NCBI GenBank assembly: GCA_017621075.1
Contig: JAGATV010000017.1
Span: 1 to 64,000 of the forward strand
Length of the DNA: 64,000 bases
Source of the DNA: Lachnospiraceae bacterium
Lineage (GTDB): Bacteria; Bacillota; Clostridia; Lachnospirales; Lachnospiraceae
Reading direction: 5' to 3'
Position numbers and translations under genes: made by a program
Part shown: positions 60,274 through 64,000 of the stretch, piece by piece
Layout of the letters: each line of letters starts with the position of its first letter
How positions within the stretch are numbered: the stretch's first letter is position 1
Notes under the pieces: model-generated
Seen by the model: only the letters and a program-made list of their open reading frames with translations
Database searches by the model: none
What the model was told of the DNA's origin: nothing

Positions 60274-61132
60274 TTGCCACCTCTACCAGATATTTTCCGT
60301 AATTTGTCTTCATCAAAGGCTCCGCCAGCTTAAGCAGCTGTTCCTTGTCGATAAAGCCCCTCTTGTAAGCGATCTCCTCAATGCAGGAAATGTAGAGTCC
60401 CTGTCTTTTCTGGAAAGCGGCCACAAAATCCGACGCATCCAGAAGGGCATCGTGATTGCCGGTATCCAGCCATGCAAAGCCGCGGCCCAGGGTCTCCACC
60501 CGCAGAGCTCCTCTTCTTAAGTACTCATTGTTGATACTGGTGATCTCGATCTCTCCTCTTGCGGAAGGCTTTACGTTCTTTGCGATCTCCACCACGTCAT
60601 TGTCATAAAAATACAGGCCGGGAACCGCATAATTGCTCTTGGGATGTTCCGGCTTCTCCTCGATGGAAAGAGCCCTGCCGCTCTCATCAAACTCCACCAC
60701 GCCATACTCTCTGGGGTCCCGCACATAATATCCGAAAATCGTAGCGCCCTTTTCCCGGGATGCCACTTCCTTCAGCACTCTGGAAAAACTCTGTCCGTAA
60801 AAGATATTGTCTCCCAGCACCAGTGCCACCCGGTCTGTCCCGATGAAATCCGCACCGATGATGAACGCATCCGCCAGTCCTCTGGGCTGCTCCTGCACTG
60901 CATATGACAGCTCCATCCCCAACTGGTGCCCATCACCCAAAAGCTCACGGAACACAGGCAGATCCCTGGGCGTGGAGATGATCAGGATTTCCCGGATCCC
61001 CGCCAGCATCAGTGTGGACAGAGGATAATAGATCATGGGCTTGTCATAGACAGGCATGATCTGCTTGGAAATCGCCTTGGTCAGGGGATAAAGTCTGGTG
61101 CCGGAGCCTCCGGCCAATATGATACCTTTCAT
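60263..61132 (-). CDS. rfbA: Glucose-1-phosphate thymidylyltransferase
   Basis: A 289-residue nucleotidyltransferase making dTDP-glucose. The signature [11 protein letters not shown] is at residues 8-18, followed by [16 protein letters not shown] and later [16 protein letters not shown]. Length is exact for RfbA. AAGGAG precedes the start. It lies 79 bp after rfbB, with a hairpin between. Confidence 0.95.
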   Translation of the reverse strand: MKGIILAGGSGTRLYPLTKAISKQIMPVYDKPMIYYPLSTLMLAGIREILIISTPRDLPVFRELLGDGHQLGMELSYAVQEQPRGLADAFIIGADFIGTDRVALVLGDNIFYGQSFSRVLKEVASREKGATIFGYYVRDPREYGVVEFDESGRALSIEEKPEHPKSNYAVPGLYFYDNDVVEIAKNVKPSARGEIEITSINNEYLRRGALRVETLGRGFAWLDTGNHDALLDASDFVAAFQKRQGLYISCIEEIAYKRGFIDKEQLLKLAEPLMKTNYGKYLVEVANGL

Positions 61133-61161
61133 GTTTGGTTTGTCTCCTTTTTTTTACACCG

Positions 61162-61189
61162 AATGGGAACGACAGACATCGTTCCCATT
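61162..61189. other. Hairpin between rfbB and rfbA
   Basis: AATGGGAACGA (61162-61172) pairs perfectly with TCGTTCCCATT (61179-61189). No U-tract follows on the minus strand, so termination there is unlikely; it may stabilise or process the operon mRNA. Confidence 0.6.
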
Positions 61190-61211
61190 GCTTTGTTTCC
61201 TATTCAGCTTC

Positions 61212-62297
61212 CTATTTTCCTTCGTACATCTCCGCATAATACTTCTGATAGTCGCCGCTTGTGACATTCTTCATCCAGTCCTCATGCTCAAAGAACCATG
61301 CAATGGTCTTTTTGATGCCTTCCTTAAACATCGTCTCCGGATACCAGCCGATCTCTGCCTTGATCTTGTCCGGAGCGATGGCGTATCTGCGGTCGTGTCC
61401 CTTTCTGTCCTCCACATAAGTGATCAGATCCTTTGTCACCAGAGCCTTCCTGGGATCATTCTCAGGAAGCATCTCCTGCAGGGTCTCTATGATGATATTT
61501 ACGATCTCGATATTCTGCTTCTCGTTGTGCCCCCCGATATTGTAGGTTTCAAACAATCTGCCCTGTTCCTGTACCATATCGATGGCCTTGGCATGATCCT
61601 CCACATACAGCCAGTCACGGACATTCTTTCCGTCGCCGTACACCGGGAGCTTCTTGCCCTGAAGGGCATTGTTGATGATGAGAGGGATCAGTTTCTCCGG
61701 AAACTGATACGGTCCGTAGTTGTTGGAACAATTGGTGATATTGGCCGGGAATCTGTAGGTGTCCATATATGCCTTCACCAGCATGTCCGAGCTTGCCTTG
61801 CTTGCAGAGTAAGGACTGTGGGGATCGTAAGGCGTGGTCTCATAAAAGAAAGCGTTGTCATCGTCCGGCAGGGAACCGTACACCTCATCGGTGGACACAT
61901 GCAGGAATTTGTGGTCCTCCTGAAAGCTGCCGTCAGGAAGCTCCCATGCCGCTTTGGCACAGTTGAGCATCACCGCCGTGCCCAGCACATTGGTCTGGAC
62001 GAACACCTCCGGATTGCGGATGCTTCGGTCCACATGGCTCTCCGCCGCAAAATGCACCACCCTCTGGATGTCATTTTCCGCAAAGATCCTGCTGATGGCT
62101 TCCTTGTCACAGATATCCGCTTTCACAAAAGTATAATTTTCCCTATTCTCGATATCCTTGAGGTTCTCCAGATTGCCCGCATAAGTTAAGGCATCCACAT
62201 TGATGATGCGGATATCGTTACCATATTTTTTGAACATATAATGAATGTAGTTGGAACCGATAAATCCGGCTCCTCCGGTCACTAAATAAGTCCTCAT
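61212..62297 (-). CDS. rfbB: dTDP-glucose 4,6-dehydratase
   Basis: A 361-residue extended short-chain dehydrogenase. The NAD motif TGGAGFIGSNYI is at the N-terminus, the catalytic VSTDEVYGSL and YSASKASSD (Tyr-x3-Lys) follow, and CSNNYGPYQFPEKLIPL is typical. It makes dTDP-4-keto-6-deoxyglucose, the precursor of rhamnose and other deoxysugars. It is the first gene of the ten-gene glycan operon and has GGAGGG before its start. Confidence 0.95.
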   Translation of the reverse strand: MRTYLVTGGAGFIGSNYIHYMFKKYGNDIRIINVDALTYAGNLENLKDIENRENYTFVKADICDKEAISRIFAENDIQRVVHFAAESHVDRSIRNPEVFVQTNVLGTAVMLNCAKAAWELPDGSFQEDHKFLHVSTDEVYGSLPDDDNAFFYETTPYDPHSPYSASKASSDMLVKAYMDTYRFPANITNCSNNYGPYQFPEKLIPLIINNALQGKKLPVYGDGKNVRDWLYVEDHAKAIDMVQEQGRLFETYNIGGHNEKQNIEIVNIIIETLQEMLPENDPRKALVTKDLITYVEDRKGHDRRYAIAPDKIKAEIGWYPETMFKEGIKKTIAWFFEHEDWMKNVTSGDYQKYYAEMYEGK

Positions 62298-62309
62298 GTC
62301 TTCTCCCTC

Positions 62310-62385
62310 CGACGGCCCGCCTCTCTGAATAGAGCCGTCCTAAATCCCGGAATTATATTATACCATAAACCTCTGTCTCCTGGCT
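62310..62385 (-). promoter_or_regulatory. Probable promoter of the glycan operon
   Basis: TATAAT (62357-62362) is preceded by TGG as an extended -10; no clear -35 is present. Between it and rfbB a hairpin with GACGGC/GCCGTC arms (about 62310-62340) lies in the leader without a U-tract. I see no clear terminator for the upstream GH25 gene, so read-through is possible. Confidence 0.45.
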
Positions 62386-62403
62386 ATAAAAATCTTTTCC
62401 GGC

Positions 62404-64000
62404 CTAATATCCCAGGTAACTGATATTCATATCCACATCACCGCTGATGCCGCTGATCCTTCCCGTGGACTTATACTGCCACAGATCATATCTGCCTGTA
62501 TAGGTGGGCGCTGCGGCATACTGGGCCAGCCAGATCTTGTAGGCACCCAGTTCCCCGGTATTGATCTTTTCCGAAAGCCACGTCTTGTTGGCATAGATGC
62601 CTGCGGTATAACCTGCATTCTGGATGGTCTCACAAAAAGCCCTGCAGACTGCCGTCCTGGTCTCCCTGCTGATGGAATCCGCCCTGCCGCCGCTGGGCTC
62701 CACATCCAGGAATACCGGATAAGAGATCCGGTAGCCCTGAATCCTCTCCAGCACCATGGAAGCCTCTTCCACCGCCTCCACTTCGTCCACCGCCTGGGTG
62801 AAGAAATAGACGCCCACCTTAAGTCCTGCTGCCGTAGCTCCCTTGATATTGCTCTCAAACTTGGAATCATCGATCAGCGCTCCCTGGGAGGAACCTCTGT
62901 AACCCACACGGATGATTACATAAGATACACCGGAATTCTTCACGGCGTTCCAGTCAATGCTGCCATTCCACTTGGACACGTCGATACCCATGGTGCCGGA
63001 ATCCGTCACCAGACTTCCGTCGCTGGCAAAATTATATTTCGCACCCTGGATGACCTGCTCTCCGGTTACCTTGTCCCCGTTTGCGTCAAAGAAATAGACC
63101 TTTCCGTCCAGCGTCTGCCATCCCGTATACTTGGTGTCTCCCTTGATGAAGAACTTATCGGCATTATAATAATCAGAATACACCGCTTCCCGGTAAACCT
63201 CATCACTCAGCACATACAACTGGTTGCCGTCCTTGTCCTTAAGCTTATTGTTGCTGTCCTTTACCGTTACGGTGCAGACCGCCTTCACCTCAGCATTGTC
63301 CGGATGGATCACGGTGATGGTGACGCTTCCCACTGAAATGCCGGACACATAAATACGGCTGCCTTCCACAGATACTGTAGCGATATCTTCATTCTCGGAC
63401 TCTGCTTTTACTACATTGGTGGTAGCATTGCCGTCCAGTGTCGCCGTAATGCCAACAACACCGCCGGTCAAAACGGCGGCCGTGGTCTGATCCAGGCTGA
63501 TAGCCGCTGTGGGTGCCGGTGTGGGCGTGGGTGTCGGCACCGGTGTGGGCGTGGGCGTCGGCACCGGATCGTTTCCGGAAGCCGTCATCCGCAAGAAGCT
63601 TCCGCTCCTTGCCAGCGTTGCAGGGTCCGGAATGGTACTTTTGGAAACCTCTCTGTAAGTAACTGCCGTGGAGGTACTCTCCACCCAGGTAACGGTATCC
63701 TGCAAAACGGATTCTACCGCAGTCTGGTTCTTCTTGGTATCCTCCTTGGCTACATTGACCTCGCTTTCCTTCTTGATCTCGTTCTTGACATCCACCTTCT
63801 TGTAGTCGATATCCTTTTTGACTTCCACGGACTTTGCCTCCGTGGGGAGCGTATAATCTGCGTATTTTTCACCTGCCAGGGCATTTACCAGTACCTTGTA
63901 TGTGCCGGATGCGATGTCCTTTTTGTAAATGATGCCGTCCATATCGTCATCCGTCCAGGTCTCGCTCTTACCGTCCGGTTTTGTCACCGTCACTTCAAAA
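62404..64000 (-). CDS. GH25 cell-wall hydrolase with Pro-Thr linker and bacterial Ig-like domain (partial)
   Basis: The C-terminal 531 or so residues of a larger secreted protein whose start lies beyond the right edge; the frame is open to position 64000. In order: a SpaA/regulatory-like beta segment, a charged linker, a PTPTP-rich spacer, a Big_2-like domain (AISLDQTTAAVLTGG to VCTVTVKDS), a glycan-binding repeat (GWQTLDGKVYFFDANGDK, then KYNFASDGSLV) and a GH25 domain ([23 protein letters not shown] with the acidic pair). Its GH25 domain closely resembles that of the smaller anchored enzyme in the operon, so the two are paralogues. Confidence 0.9.
   Translation of the reverse strand, partial: FEVTVTKPDGKSETWTDDDMDGIIYKKDIASGTYKVLVNALAGEKYADYTLPTEAKSVEVKKDIDYKKVDVKNEIKKESEVNVAKEDTKKNQTAVESVLQDTVTWVESTSTAVTYREVSKSTIPDPATLARSGSFLRMTASGNDPVPTPTPTPVPTPTPTPAPTAAISLDQTTAAVLTGGVVGITATLDGNATTNVVKAESENEDIATVSVEGSRIYVSGISVGSVTITVIHPDNAEVKAVCTVTVKDSNNKLKDKDGNQLYVLSDEVYREAVYSDYYNADKFFIKGDTKYTGWQTLDGKVYFFDANGDKVTGEQVIQGAKYNFASDGSLVTDSGTMGIDVSKWNGSIDWNAVKNSGVSYVIIRVGYRGSSQGALIDDSKFESNIKGATAAGLKVGVYFFTQAVDEVEAVEEASMVLERIQGYRISYPVFLDVEPSGGRADSISRETRTAVCRAFCETIQNAGYTAGIYANKTWLSEKINTGELGAYKIWLAQYAAAPTYTGRYDLWQYKSTGRISGISGDVDMNISYLGY

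Noticed and set aside
61162-61189. Possible terminator between rfbB and rfbA
   Set aside because: The perfect stem has no U-tract in the direction of transcription, so it is listed only as a hairpin.
63510-63570. Low-complexity repeat as a mobile or CRISPR element
   Set aside because: It encodes the PT-rich linker of the GH25 protein.

Overview
The window reads as chromosomal DNA from an anaerobic Gram-positive bacterium of the Clostridia, most likely Lachnospiraceae. The pointers are the gene set (K+-dependent membrane pyrophosphatase, Csp-like subtilase, LytR-CpsA-Psr protein, carboxyspermidine route to spermidine, formate channel), strong AGGAGG-type ribosome binding sites, sigma-A style promoters and many U-tract terminators. 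The taxon is inferred, not proven. I see no rRNA, tRNA, CRISPR array, insertion sequence or prophage. Most genes lie on the minus strand.

Layout. 1-1642: a tandemly duplicated ABC-F ATPase gene; the upstream copy is a pseudogene (internal TGA, missing 3' end) and the downstream copy runs off the left edge. 1783-6292: MATE exporter, a fucose/arabinose-isomerase-family protein and a xylulokinase. 6389-13580: a polyamine operon (speA, speE, speB, carboxyspermidine dehydrogenase, nspC, then a radical SAM protein), preceded by a structured leader RNA of about 380 nt that ends in a terminator just before speA. 13986-23162: a tocopherol-cyclase-like gene, an IscR-like regulator, the metQ-metN-metI methionine importer, and a plus-strand run of molybdoenzyme, aroA and arcC. 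23265-31186: Hsp20, hppA, a cytidylate-kinase-like protein, an ArsB/NhaD transporter, a small exported protein, focA, and a VTC-domain/DUF4956 pair. 31300-38451: subtilase, P-type metal ATPase with a separate HMA chaperone under a palindromic operator, a divergent ClpX and an HtrA-type protease.

38542-64000 is a surface-polysaccharide region. A ten-gene operon (rfbB, rfbA, GH25 lysozyme, rfbC, ABC-2 permease, polytopic membrane protein, Wzt-like ATPase, methyltransferase-kinase fusion, two large glycosyltransferases) is followed by a phosphoglucomutase unit, two more glycosyltransferases, an initiating phosphoglycosyl transferase with an LCP ligase, and a glycosyltransferase with glmS. Together these suggest that a lipid-linked glycan is built on undecaprenyl phosphate, capped at its end by a WbdD-like methyltransferase/kinase, recognised by the C-terminal domain of the Wzt-like ATPase, exported, and attached to the wall by LCP enzymes. 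rfbD, needed to finish dTDP-L-rhamnose, is not in the window.

Most noteworthy are the leader RNA in front of speA and the capped-glycan ABC export locus, a logic known mainly from Gram-negative O-antigens.
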